Of a stretch of DNA of 32,420 nucleotides, positions 14,685 through 22,590 are shown piece by piece. Both the position numbers and the translations under genes were made by a program. Source of the stretch: a virus; IMG/VR virus record IMGVR_UViG_3300049617_000083, positions 1 to 32,420 of that record; one strand, written 5' to 3'. Every line of letters starts with the position of its first letter. The first letter of the stretch is position 1. A model generated the notes under the pieces. The model ran no database searches. It was given only the letters and a program-made list of their open reading frames with translations, and was not told the origin of the DNA.

Positions 14685-15338
14685 ATGTTAACTCGCAGAA
14701 ATGCTTGCGATACTCTGACAAAATATCTCGGTCGTGACCTGCGTCCACTGGCAGAGCAACATGGCGTAACCGTCATGGCGGAAAACGGGAATATTAACAA
14801 AGGATGGAAGGGACTTGCATGTGAAGTCTTGGCTGGCATTACACCAAACAATCGAAAAGCACCTAATGGATTGGGGTTTGAGATGAAATCAGTGGCTTAT
14901 TATCTCAAAAATGGTCTTTGGATGCCAAAGGAAACTATGGCAATTACTATGGTTAAGCCAGAAGACTTCATTAAAGATGAATTCCTAAAAAGCCATTTGT
15001 GGGAAAAGTTGAAGAGCCTCATTTTTTGTGTTGTGTCTTGGCACGGTAGAAATAATCCAATGTCTCGGCTCCTCAAAGTAACAGCACTTGATTTTCTTGA
15101 AGATGACAATCTTATCAAAGAGATTGAGAAGGATTACGAGTTTATCCGCAACAAGCTGAAAATGCAGGGATTCAAATCCTTGACCAGTCGAGATGGCAAA
15201 TATGTTCAGGCTCGCACTAAGGGAGCGGGACACGGGTCAACTTCTAGGGCATTCTATGCCCGCAAGAATTTTCTGGAAGCTATTTGCCCATCTTTCAAGG
15301 CATTGACAGATAAAGCGGTTCTGACAGGCATATTATGA
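14685..15338 (+). CDS. MutH/Sau3AI-like DNA endonuclease
   Basis: 217 residues (MutH is 229); ATG follows AAGGAG. NKGWKGLACEVLAG (about residues 38-51) matches the N-K-G-x-x-G motif, and GLGFEMKSV (62-70) is the E-x-K half of the nuclease core, followed by KETMAITMV where MutH has its ETTF segment. The usual first acidic residue is not evident: N61 in KAPNG sits where PD would be expected, so activity is uncertain. With the Dam-type gene upstream it most simply suggests GATC cleavage or nicking. It could alternatively attack host DNA while the methylated phage DNA is safe. Confidence 0.68.
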   Translation: MLTRRNACDTLTKYLGRDLRPLAEQHGVTVMAENGNINKGWKGLACEVLAGITPNNRKAPNGLGFEMKSVAYYLKNGLWMPKETMAITMVKPEDFIKDEFLKSHLWEKLKSLIFCVVSWHGRNNPMSRLLKVTALDFLEDDNLIKEIEKDYEFIRNKLKMQGFKSLTSRDGKYVQARTKGAGHGSTSRAFYARKNFLEAICPSFKALTDKAVLTGIL

Positions 15339-15643
15339 AGGACTTTTTCATCGAGACAGAAGAGCAAGTGGAAAATGGTATTCCTGGTTTGATTTTGACC
15401 AGCGAAGCAGATTTCATTTGTTACTATTTCTTCAGAACCAGTCGTCTTTTCATTTTCGACACTAACTTTTTGCGACGATGGACAAGCTTGCACAAACACG
15501 CTTATGATGGTAAGCCGACACGAACACCTACTGGGAATAGCTATTATACGACACAAGGCATCCTGGTGCCAATTTCGGCACTAGCAGCACATTCTTTGAC
15601 GATTTCGCAACTGTGTCAAAAAATACTCAGCAGTATTTCTTGA
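15335..15643 (+). CDS. Unknown protein coupled to the MutH-like nuclease, 102 aa
   Basis: ATG 15335 overlaps the nuclease stop (ATGA), which indicates translational coupling. It reads MKDFFIETEEQVENGIPGLI, with FDTNFLRRWTSLH and RTPTGNSYYTTQGILVPISAL near the C-terminus. No motif is recognised. The conserved coupling makes an accessory role in the methylase-nuclease cassette (inhibitor, specificity or chaperone) worth considering. Confidence 0.6.
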   Translation: MKDFFIETEEQVENGIPGLILTSEADFICYYFFRTSRLFIFDTNFLRRWTSLHKHAYDGKPTRTPTGNSYYTTQGILVPISALAAHSLTISQLCQKILSSIS

Positions 15644-15743
15644 TTTCTACTTCACAAACGGTCATTTAGTAGTATAATGTGGTTGTTGATTACCACAAAA
15701 CCTGTAAACAAAAAAAATCACAAGTGGTGTCAGGGCTCCTTTG

Positions 15744-16043
15744 ATGAGAGCATATGAATATAATAAGAAAGATTCGACAGCGATGGCTCGCATCTTGAGT
15801 TTTTGCAAATTCATGCATACTGGACTCCAAGAACATGTTGATAATAGTATCCCAAAAAGCTGCATGCCTTGTCTTGCCAAATATTACAAAAACGTGCAGG
15901 CACAGAATTATGGCAGTAATGGTTATATTGATTTGTATCGTAAAACACAGGATATTCTCCACCACATAATCTTCAGCCCAGATTCTAAAAGGGTGAAGAA
16001 ACACTGCCATGAAGTGTTCATTTTGGGTCACGAAAAAATATGA
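15744..16043 (+). CDS. Hypothetical protein, 99 aa
   Basis: Reads MRAYEYNKKDSTAMARILSF, with KSCMPCLAKYYKNV as a possible metal-binding pair and C-terminal HCHEVFILGHEKI. No clear ribosome site is visible for ATG 15744 or TTG 15741. The opposite-strand frame here is longer but hydrophobic in a way typical of antisense reading. Moderate support only. Confidence 0.4.
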   Translation: MRAYEYNKKDSTAMARILSFCKFMHTGLQEHVDNSIPKSCMPCLAKYYKNVQAQNYGSNGYIDLYRKTQDILHHIIFSPDSKRVKKHCHEVFILGHEKI

Positions 16044-16102
16044 GTATTACACTCCTGATGTTTATCTGCTGGCATTTTTTGTTATTAGATCATACATAAA
16101 GT

Positions 16103-16378
16103 ATGATGACCTTCCAAGAATACATGGCTTTGAGAGAAGAGCAAGAAGCCGGATTAGATGACATTGATATCCAAGCCGCCAAAGAGGGCGAACACTTGAG
16201 GCGAGGCCAAAAATTGCAAAGAACCCACAGAGAAATCATAGGGATGGCTGGCAGTAAGGCTGGGGGACGATTTGCTCAATATCAAAAGTTTCCAGGCAGA
16301 ACCAGCCGTGGAAGTGGCGTTAAATCAACAAATCGTCCAGGAAATTTCGATAGAGTATCCTCAGATAAATATCGCTAG
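16103..16378 (+). CDS. Small protein with capsid-targeting-like N-terminus, 91 aa
   Basis: Starts MMTFQEYMALREEQEAGLDD (16103 or the second ATG 16106). F-Q-E-Y-M-A-L-R-E matches the motif F-x-[EQ]-[WYF]-[LM]-x-x-[KR]-E found in the genes at 1781 and 26311, and L-R-E is a fitting T4 gp21-type cleavage site. The remainder is basic and low in hydrophobic residues (GRFAQYQKFPGRTSRGSG), as expected for a small DNA-associated or packaged protein. Function unknown. Confidence 0.55.
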   Translation: MMTFQEYMALREEQEAGLDDIDIQAAKEGEHLRRGQKLQRTHREIIGMAGSKAGGRFAQYQKFPGRTSRGSGVKSTNRPGNFDRVSSDKYR

Positions 16379-16407
16379 GCTTCAAGCTGCCAAACTTGAA
16401 GCCTAGC
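16374..16407 (+). terminator. Hairpin at gene end, weak terminator
   Basis: GCTAGGCTTCAAG (16374-16386) pairs with CTTGAAGCCTAGC (16395-16407), a perfect 13-bp stem containing the TAG stop of the gene at 16103. There is no following T run, so it may be an RNA-end or processing structure rather than a true intrinsic terminator. Confidence 0.45.
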
Positions 16408-16417
16408 AGAACACATG

Positions 16418-16654
16418 TCACCCCGCCTTCCTAGCCGGTTCTTTGACGAGGCCGTGCATGGCGTCCTTCAAGTCTCCGATGAGGTGCTTGACGATACGCA
16501 CTGCGATTTCGTCAGTGGCCAGGGCTTCCTTGACTTCTTTGATGTCAGTCCATTGCGTGAACGCTGACAGCCCCAGGAACAGAAGATGTCTGGGCGAATC
16601 TTCAACGCCTGGCGTCGGGATCCTTACTTGGTCTTCGACCAGAGTATCGCCCAC
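16418..16654 (-). CDS. Hypothetical protein, 78 aa
   Basis: I prefer GTG 16654, because GGAGGA lies about 9 bases upstream, to TTG 16681. It begins MGDTLVEDQVRIPTPG and continues with an amphipathic helical region (DIKEVKEALATDEIAVRIVKHL) and a basic end (EPARKAG). The start overlaps the 3' end of the upstream gene, suggesting coupling. No family recognised. Confidence 0.5.
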   Translation of the reverse strand: MGDTLVEDQVRIPTPGVEDSPRHLLFLGLSAFTQWTDIKEVKEALATDEIAVRIVKHLIGDLKDAMHGLVKEPARKAG

Positions 16655-16938
16655 CTCTTCTCTTCCTCCAACAGGTGCCAATTGTAAGGAATGATGGGGT
16701 ACTTTCGCCAGTGAGCTTTGCTGGCACTTACTAGATACTCAATGTCTTTGTCCTTAAACCAATTTGTGGGCCGCTCGGTGCCGCAGGTATAGCAATGCTC
16801 GATCCCGCCATTCGTGAGCCCATTGCGGCTCGCAAAGGACTCAAACTCTTTGCACACGTCGCAATAGGCACACCAATGGGCATCCTTCCCTGGGACTGGG
16901 CTAGGTGCCTGAAAGAGGTTCTTAAACCAGTTAAGCAT
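16624..16938 (-). CDS. Zinc-binding protein, 104 aa
   Basis: ATG 16938 is preferred (AGGAG about 10 bases upstream); the frame stays open to 17022. MLNWFKNLFQAPSPVPGKDA precedes WCAYCDVCKEF and HCYTCGTERP, a four-or-five cysteine zinc site at about residues 24-55. The C-terminus is Trp-rich (YNWHLLEEEKRWAILWSK). Function unknown. It precedes 16418-16654 in the same direction. Confidence 0.55.
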   Translation of the reverse strand: MLNWFKNLFQAPSPVPGKDAHWCAYCDVCKEFESFASRNGLTNGGIEHCYTCGTERPTNWFKDKDIEYLVSASKAHWRKYPIIPYNWHLLEEEKRWAILWSKTK

Positions 16939-16999
16939 GATGGGTCTCACTCCTGTATTGTTCTTTGCACCTGCTATGACGATAAGTTTGGAGAGATTG

Positions 17000-17560
17000 T
17001 TAAGTGATAGCTTTTGGAACAAATTCTCTCAATTCTCCCTCGGTAAGAATGTAATTTAATGGGCCGTCGTCAAGCAATCTTTGCTGTTTGCCTTTCTTGA
17101 CATCGTTTGCCGATGCCCATCCTATTATTTCAATTTCAAACGGATCATTGCTTGGATTGTAATAACAAAGTATATAGCTGTTGACATCTTCTCGAAAATG
17201 TTCTTGTTCTACCCGCAAATATGGATCGTCGTAATAAGTTGTAGCCTTAATTGACATTACGCCATTGTCTTTAGAGACTAGATCGACGCCATCGTCTCCA
17301 TGATCGGTAAAGATACGACTGTCGATTTCGGCATTACAAATTATTGATATAGCCATTTCTGGAACGATGCCTATAAGGTGAGCTTCGAGAGATTTTCTTT
17401 TTCCTCCATACGTCATTGCCCCAAATCTAGCTTCTTTCTGATTACGTTTCTTTGCTAGATCTAAAGCTATTTCAAATTGTTTGTCTGATAAAACAACTGA
17501 AACTCTTCTTGCCTTTAGTTTATTTCTCTCCATCATTCTCAAATATACTTCTTTGCTCAT
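17000..17560 (-). CDS. Putative PD-(D/E)XK-like nuclease
   Basis: 186 residues. An N-terminal basic helical region (KARRVSVVLSDKQFEIALDLAKK) leads to GDDGVDLVSKDNGVMSIKATTYY (from about residue 92): acidic D-G-x-D, then a lysine in an I-K-A-T strand, the layout of many phage and restriction nucleases. The middle acidic residue of the E-x-K pair is replaced (S-I-K), so activity is uncertain. A later segment (IEIIGWASANDVKKG) is typical of these proteins. It follows the HNH-helicase gene by 20 bases on the same strand, so the two probably form one unit. Confidence 0.6.
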   Translation of the reverse strand: MSKEVYLRMMERNKLKARRVSVVLSDKQFEIALDLAKKRNQKEARFGAMTYGGKRKSLEAHLIGIVPEMAISIICNAEIDSRIFTDHGDDGVDLVSKDNGVMSIKATTYYDDPYLRVEQEHFREDVNSYILCYYNPSNDPFEIEIIGWASANDVKKGKQQRLLDDGPLNYILTEGELREFVPKAIT

Positions 17561-17580
17561 GATATCTCCTATGATTGCGT

Positions 17581-19581
17581 TTATGCTATGGACAGTCGCT
17601 GCTTGGCTTCATTTTTTGCTTCGTTAAGTAACCACCTGTAACATTTCTGAAGTTCATCCAAAATCATATCTTTGCGATTTTTGCCTCTAAAGGCATTGAA
17701 AATCTTTTTGTTCCAAAAACCATCTTTTTCATAAAATTTTCTGTCAAGCAATGACGCCTTTCTTTGAATTTTCTTACGCAAGATGGCTTCCTTTTCTCTT
17801 ATAGTAAGATCTATGTCGTCGGAGTTTTTTTGTTTCAATACTTCTTCTTCGACAGAGATAAACTCACCCAGCCCCCCCAGTGCATTGGCAGCACGTAATG
17901 TTTCATATACCTTGATCTCTGGCACATCACGTATTTTGTTTTTTGACATAAACATCTGCACTTTGACCATCAGGTCAGAACCTAATTCATTGCCCATAGC
18001 ATCTGCTTGTTGGTATCCACGAATCGCTGATGATTTATTCTCAATTACTGTAGGCTCATTGTTGTCTCCACCATCTTCATCATTTTCGAGTTGTCCCAAA
18101 AGCTCCGTCAGTTCATCTTCTTGATCTATCGGGAGAGAAATGTCATACCCGCCAACATATTTGATTGCATTACTCATTTCTTTGTCATCTGGTGCGAAAG
18201 CAAAGGCATTTTGTTTTTTGTATTCAATACCATCTTTGTCATATCTCATTATTCTAGTCAATGCTTGTATCAGCCAGGGTATAGATCTGATTCTAGTCAG
18301 TATGATCAGGTGGGTGGCCTCTTTGCAATCAAGACCTTCATATGCCATTTGACAGGTTATCAGTATCTCACATCCAGGTTTAGTGCGAAACGTCTTAATG
18401 TTTTCATGTGCATTTTTCTCATCACTTATGGCAAGCACCGTGCCAGTTGGCTTTATTGAAAACACTTCGGTTGCCAGATCCTTACAATGCTTTTGGCTGT
18501 GCCCTATTATGATTAATTTTGATCTTGGGTTTGCATTTGCCTTGTAGTCCATCCAATGCGTTATTCCTGCCTTTAATATGTTTTTGCCAATCTCAGAATC
18601 AATAGCCACAGATAGATCAGTCTTGTTTTCTATTGACGTTTTATCTACTTTCTCTCCATTACGCTCGTATTTGACAGATAAGGTCTCGGCTTTGTTGCAA
18701 TACAGAGGAATGATCGCCTTTTCGTTCAGGGCGTCATCGTAAGTGTATTCAAGATCAAGCACTGGAGCCTTATTGCCAGTTGATTCATTTTCCTTGTATT
18801 CGACAAAGGCTGTTTCTTCTTCGTCGTGTCTTTTTATTGTCCCAGTCATGCCCAATACAAAAGCTGCTCTATCGTAAAGCGGTTTTACGGCCTCATAGTA
18901 GCCACGCTCCTCTTCATCATGAGCATTTTTAGAAACATGATGGAATTCATCAAGCACTAAGAGATATTTGCAATTATCAAACTCGTATTCATTGTTATTT
19001 TGACGCCCTTTATTGTTATTTCGAGCGGCAACCAAGGCTTGATATGTTGTTATGAATCCGTTGCCTCCTCTTGTCGGGTTGACATCATTGACCCTTTCCA
19101 ATTCACGAATCTCAAGATTATGCGGGAAAAGTGATTTTAGATATCCTTTGGCGAATTCTTGGGCACCCTGGATCTTCAGACTACTTCGAGGAACCACCCA
19201 ACAGACCTTATCGACGATGCCAGCTTCCGATAGCTTTTGCAATGCGATAATTGGCAGCACACTTTTCCCTCCACCTGGAAAGATGCTACTGAAAATTGAT
19301 TTTTTAGGCAATTTGCCAGTTGTCTTATACTCGTCGATGATTTTGTCGAGTAATTCGCCAAGTTCACGCTGATGTTTACGTAACATATTATCCCCCTTTT
19401 TTAAGTTGCATGTTTTACATACTGCACGCATGTTTTCTAATTCGGTGTCTTTGCATACATTGAACGGGATCGTATGGTCTGCATGCCAATCATCTCCTAA
19501 ATTATTGCCGCAAATTTGGCATTTCCCGTTGGCTATAATGTAAAGATGATTTCTATCATGCTTCGATCTCAATGTCCTCAT
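17581..19581 (-). CDS. HNH endonuclease-SF2 helicase fusion
   Basis: 666 residues. The N-terminal HNH domain (about 10-65) has C21/C24, the W32-H33-A-D35-H36 catalytic segment and C55/C58 (VCKTCNLKKGD). The SF2 helicase follows: Walker A PGGGKS (102-107), Walker B-type DEFH (211-214), motif III TGT (246-248), and motif VI QALTRIMRY near 440. The C-terminal 200 residues are acidic and then basic helical. DEAD/DEAH helicases fused to HNH occur in restriction-like and phage proteins. The adjacent nuclease-like gene suggests a two-gene DNA-cutting module; target unknown. Confidence 0.82.
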   Translation of the reverse strand: MRTLRSKHDRNHLYIIANGKCQICGNNLGDDWHADHTIPFNVCKDTELENMRAVCKTCNLKKGDNMLRKHQRELGELLDKIIDEYKTTGKLPKKSIFSSIFPGGGKSVLPIIALQKLSEAGIVDKVCWVVPRSSLKIQGAQEFAKGYLKSLFPHNLEIRELERVNDVNPTRGGNGFITTYQALVAARNNNKGRQNNNEYEFDNCKYLLVLDEFHHVSKNAHDEEERGYYEAVKPLYDRAAFVLGMTGTIKRHDEEETAFVEYKENESTGNKAPVLDLEYTYDDALNEKAIIPLYCNKAETLSVKYERNGEKVDKTSIENKTDLSVAIDSEIGKNILKAGITHWMDYKANANPRSKLIIIGHSQKHCKDLATEVFSIKPTGTVLAISDEKNAHENIKTFRTKPGCEILITCQMAYEGLDCKEATHLIILTRIRSIPWLIQALTRIMRYDKDGIEYKKQNAFAFAPDDKEMSNAIKYVGGYDISLPIDQEDELTELLGQLENDEDGGDNNEPTVIENKSSAIRGYQQADAMGNELGSDLMVKVQMFMSKNKIRDVPEIKVYETLRAANALGGLGEFISVEEEVLKQKNSDDIDLTIREKEAILRKKIQRKASLLDRKFYEKDGFWNKKIFNAFRGKNRKDMILDELQKCYRWLLNEAKNEAKQRLSIA

Positions 19582-19622
19582 TCACTAAGTGAGAAAGTAA
19601 CATAAAATAATTCTCAACGCAA

Positions 19623-19647
19623 GAGAAAATTTTTCAAATATTTTCTC
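19623..19647. promoter_or_regulatory. Inverted repeat in promoter region, possible operator
   Basis: GAGAAAAT (19623-19630) and ATTTTCTC (19640-19647) are perfect inverted 8-mers 9 bases apart, about 5 bases upstream of the -35 of the promoter at 19652 and within the divergent gap to the helicase start. A repressor or activator site is possible. Confidence 0.35.
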
Positions 19648-19651
19648 AGGC

Positions 19652-19680
19652 TTGACTTTACGTAAGAATTACTATATAAT
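19652..19680 (+). promoter_or_regulatory. Near-consensus sigma-70-type promoter
   Basis: TTGACT (19652-19657), exactly 17 bases, TATAAT (19675-19680). It predicts a start near 19687, giving a leader of about 17 bases before ATG 19704. Strong by sequence for the interrupted endonuclease gene. Confidence 0.85.
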
Positions 19681-19703
19681 TGATGGAGAAAGGAAGGTGG
19701 TAT

Positions 19704-21056
19704 ATGTACCTGCAAGAAACCGCTGGCATTTTGGAAAGTCAGTTTGTGAAAATCAAGTATGACTGTGATGGCGACTTTGACCGTTGTGGCAAGGAGTGGC
19801 TTCTGAAGCTCAAGGACGCCAAAAAGAACTTCCTACAAAATTTGGAACGACACGTCTGCCGCCAATGCCAATTACGTAGCAAGAATCCAATGAGTCGCAA
19901 AGAAGTGCAGGAGAAGGTCAAAAAAACCACTTTGCGAAAATATGGTGTCTCCTGTGCCATGAATACGCATGAGAACATTGATACTCGCAACGAAAGGATG
20001 TTCGGCTCACAAGAAGCCATTGACGCTCGTACCAAGAAAACCAAGGAAACTAACTTGATAAGATATGGGGTTGAGCATGCTGCCCAGTCCACTGAGAAAA
20101 AGGAAAAGACTCACCGCACAAACAGAGAACGATACGGCACAAATCATCCGATGCAGAATGCAGAAGTGGCGAAGCAGGCATTGCAAACAGTTAGGGATAG
20201 GTACAAGGTCGATAATGTCATGCAAGTGCTGGAAGTTCAACAGAGACAGGTCGAGACTACTTTGGGAAGGCATGGTGTTGAACACTACAATCAGCTACCA
20301 GAGATGAAGGACTATCTGCGGAATCATTGCACCACCTGGCTGGCAGAGAGTTATAACGGCGGCGTAAAACCACAACCCGAAGGTGCTGCCTGTCGGTACT
20401 CCGACAGGCAGGGCTTGCCTTGTGGATGTAAGCCGCCAAATTGAAAAATATATTTTGTTTCGTCCATGAAAATTGTTAGTGTCATAACTATATTCTGATA
20501 TGGACAGGAGACGTAGCCGAAAACTTACAAAGTACCTATGGACCATAGGGATTTTAAGGAGCAGGAGATTTCATCCTCTACTTTCTTTAACTTATTGACT
20601 AACATCGATGGAGTTGAAGTAAGCAAGATGAAGTCGTAGAATGCTGGAAGCCGCAGGGCTTGCCCTGCGGTAGGTCACCCGGTTAAATGCGACAAAAATA
20701 AGGTTTACTTTCGTTCTTCGTATGAAGCAATTTATTGTTACTACTTAGACAACAATCCAAATGTGGAATCGTTCTCATTCGAAGCGTTCAGAATCTCGTA
20801 TGAATATGAAGGCAAAATCAGATTTTATGTACCTGATTTTTTAGTACGATGGACTGATGGCAGGTTGTCTATCAAGGAATTAAAGGCTGAGTTCTTGAGG
20901 GACGATGATAAAAATTTGGCAAAACAAAATGCTGGGACATTGTTCGCAGATCTTAATGGCATGGATTATGAATTGTTGTTCAATGATTACATTAAATCAC
21001 TAAACATACAGTTTGATACGCTAAAGAAAATTGGATTTGCAAAAACAGAGGCATAA
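19704..21056 (+). pseudogene. Homing-endonuclease-like gene, split by a mobile element
   Basis: Start ATG 19704 after AGGAAGG; the true reading is 19704-20357 joined to 20679-21056, giving 343 residues in frame. The N-terminal part has C-x-x..C pairs (YDCDGDFDRCG, HVCRQCQL) and five repeats of about 35 residues of the type RYGVEH-x-x-Q-x-x-E, as in large phage DUF7487-like proteins, probably DNA-binding. The C-terminal part reads VYFRSSYEAIYCYYL, then YVPDFLVRW and IKELKAEF: a TnsA/PD-(D/E)XK nuclease core with PD and E-L-K. The 321-bp insertion stops translation soon after residue 218. Confidence 0.75.
20358..20678 (+). mobile_element. Non-autonomous IS200/IS605-type (TnpB-family) element, 321 bp
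   Basis: Left end GGCGGC...: nested hairpin, outer GGCGGC/GCCGCC and CCACAA/TTGTGG around CTGCCTGTCGG/CCGACAGGCAG. The right end repeats bases 124-271 including CCGCAGGG/CCCTGCGG. The left 100 bases (20350-20449) match 32321-32420. The left flank is TTATAAC and the right cut is after GTCAC. These boundaries give 321 bases, and their removal restores the host gene frame as ...AESYNPVKCDKNK... . Only a sliver of tnpB remains, so it must be mobilised in trans. Confidence 0.85.
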
Positions 21057-21058
21057 AA

Positions 21059-21084
21059 AAAGCCTGGGCTTGCACCCAGGCTTT
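21059..21084. terminator. Bidirectional intrinsic terminator
   Basis: AAAGCCTGGG (21059-21068) pairs with CCCAGGCTTT (21075-21084). On the minus strand the stem is followed by TTTTTTT, so it ends the head-gene transcript after the capsid gene; on the plus strand it follows the endonuclease stop by two bases. Confidence 0.85.
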
Positions 21085-21087
21085 AAC

Positions 21088-21113
21088 GTTCACATTAGTG
21101 AACATATGTTCAC
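21088..21113. repeat. Short palindromic GTTCAC/GTGAAC cluster
   Basis: GTTCACATTAGTGAAC (21088-21103) is an imperfect palindrome followed by GTTCAC (21108-21113), which runs into the stop codon of the capsid gene. Three 6-mers in 26 bases between a terminator and the gene end; a binding site or second weak hairpin is possible. Confidence 0.4.
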
Positions 21114-22546
21114 ACGACAAAATTAGCGATTGTCATTCTCGCATAAAACTTTGCCCCCTCCCGTAACAATTTTTTGCCGTACCGAGTAAGTATACCTTTT
21201 CTTGGGCAGAAGCTCTCTGGGTCTAACACGACTGGAGTCTGTGTTAAAGGTACGTATGGGCAGTAAAAGTAACCTGAGTCCATATAAGAATCGCCCTTAT
21301 ACCCAAGCAAAATCTGGTTCTGCTTAAAGAGTGGATCTTTGTAGAGCTTCCATCTCTTATTGATAGTTCCAACGTATTGGATACCAAGGTTAGAGGTGAA
21401 AGTTTCACTAGGATCAGGAGCGAAACCTGCTGTAGCCGTTTCAAAGATAGCTGCTACTTCTGGTGAAGTCACCAACCAGTTACAACCACCTCTTAAGGTC
21501 TTACGGTGAACTACTGCGGAAAGTTCTACGACCTTTACATAAAGGCTTTCGTATTTTTCCTTAATTGTATCGCCTAACGTAGTGCTGAAGTCCCACGCAG
21601 CCACAGTTCCAGCATTGTTCAAAAGGTCCGTGAGGACTTCTCGGTCAATTTCCAGGTTAATTTCCTGGGCCAAGACGGCTGTCAATTCAGCTTCGGCGTC
21701 GAGGTTATGTTGAGACCTAAGATCCTGTTGAGCTTCGTAGGACCATACAGCTTTAAGCTTACGGGTACGAGCAACGATTTCTTCAGACTCAACAACGAGA
21801 TTTATTTCGGGGAGGTCTTGATTGCACTCCATGTTGTATTCGTACGACATGACGACGTGGTTCGCCGAAGGAGCGTTATTCCAGGTCACAGTAACTTCAC
21901 CAGTAGTGTAGTTAATTGAGCCAGCGGTTGCATATGTGGAATAAGCACCGAGCAAGGTAAAGGTAAACGTGCCACCAGCGGAGACCGTAAAGGTCTGGAC
22001 TGCTGTAGTGCCGTCATAAACTGTTCCGGTAACAGTTCCAGGGATAACCGGAGTATGCTCAACTGGGGCATAGGAAGCGGTTAGGATTGCACCTGGGTCA
22101 GTTGATGAAGTTTCGTTCTGGACGAACTGTGATGTGAAGTACACATCGAGCAGTGCGTTACCAGCAGCGTCTTGCATCAAGCTGTTCTGGTCGTCACCTG
22201 GGAAGCCACCGTTATTATCTGCACCACGGGTAGCACCCTTATTGCTTGAGTACCTGAATCTCAGGTAGTAGACCAAGCCAGTTGGGCCGAGCAGTGGCTG
22301 AACTGACACGATCTTATTTGCGATCAATTGCGGGTAGATACGTCGAACAAGAGGAATCGAAATTCTCTTGAACTGAGCGATATCACCACTATCTGTGCTG
22401 ATTTCATTCATCAGCCTTTGGTTTTCCAGTAGTACTGCGGCAGCAGAGCGTTCGTATCGGTTGCCGATACCACGGAGGAGACCAGTACGAGACCATTTCC
22501 TCTCCATTTCCTTGGCCTCATTCAAAAAACGAGCATTAGCGTTCAT
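21110..22546 (-). CDS. Major capsid protein (T4 gp23-like)
   Basis: 478 residues (T4 gp23 is 521). LVRRIYPQLIANKIVSVQPLLGPTGLVYYL (given in parts: RRIYPQLIANKI at 68-79, VQPLLGPTGLVYYL at 82-95) is the conserved gp23 HK97-fold N-terminal signature, and the C-terminus KLLREGAKFYARMTIAN is also gp23-like. Residues about 166-240 form a beta-rich, Thr/Gly/Val insertion (TVTGTVYDGTTAVQTFTVS). Possible gp21 cut sites include FLNE-A (residues 7-10) and LLE-N (39-41). It is last in the leftward head block and ends at a terminator. Confidence 0.93.
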   Translation of the reverse strand: MNANARFLNEAKEMERKWSRTGLLRGIGNRYERSAAAVLLENQRLMNEISTDSGDIAQFKRISIPLVRRIYPQLIANKIVSVQPLLGPTGLVYYLRFRYSSNKGATRGADNNGGFPGDDQNSLMQDAAGNALLDVYFTSQFVQNETSSTDPGAILTASYAPVEHTPVIPGTVTGTVYDGTTAVQTFTVSAGGTFTFTLLGAYSTYATAGSINYTTGEVTVTWNNAPSANHVVMSYEYNMECNQDLPEINLVVESEEIVARTRKLKAVWSYEAQQDLRSQHNLDAEAELTAVLAQEINLEIDREVLTDLLNNAGTVAAWDFSTTLGDTIKEKYESLYVKVVELSAVVHRKTLRGGCNWLVTSPEVAAIFETATAGFAPDPSETFTSNLGIQYVGTINKRWKLYKDPLFKQNQILLGYKGDSYMDSGYFYCPYVPLTQTPVVLDPESFCPRKGILTRYGKKLLREGAKFYARMTIANFVV

Positions 22547-22590
22547 TTATGTAAACCTCTCTTGTGTGTTAATGAACTTTATCTATGGTC

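Noticed and set aside
15690-16031. Leftward 113-codon hydrophobic frame
   Set aside because: It is antisense to a more plausible plus-strand gene and lacks a ribosome site.
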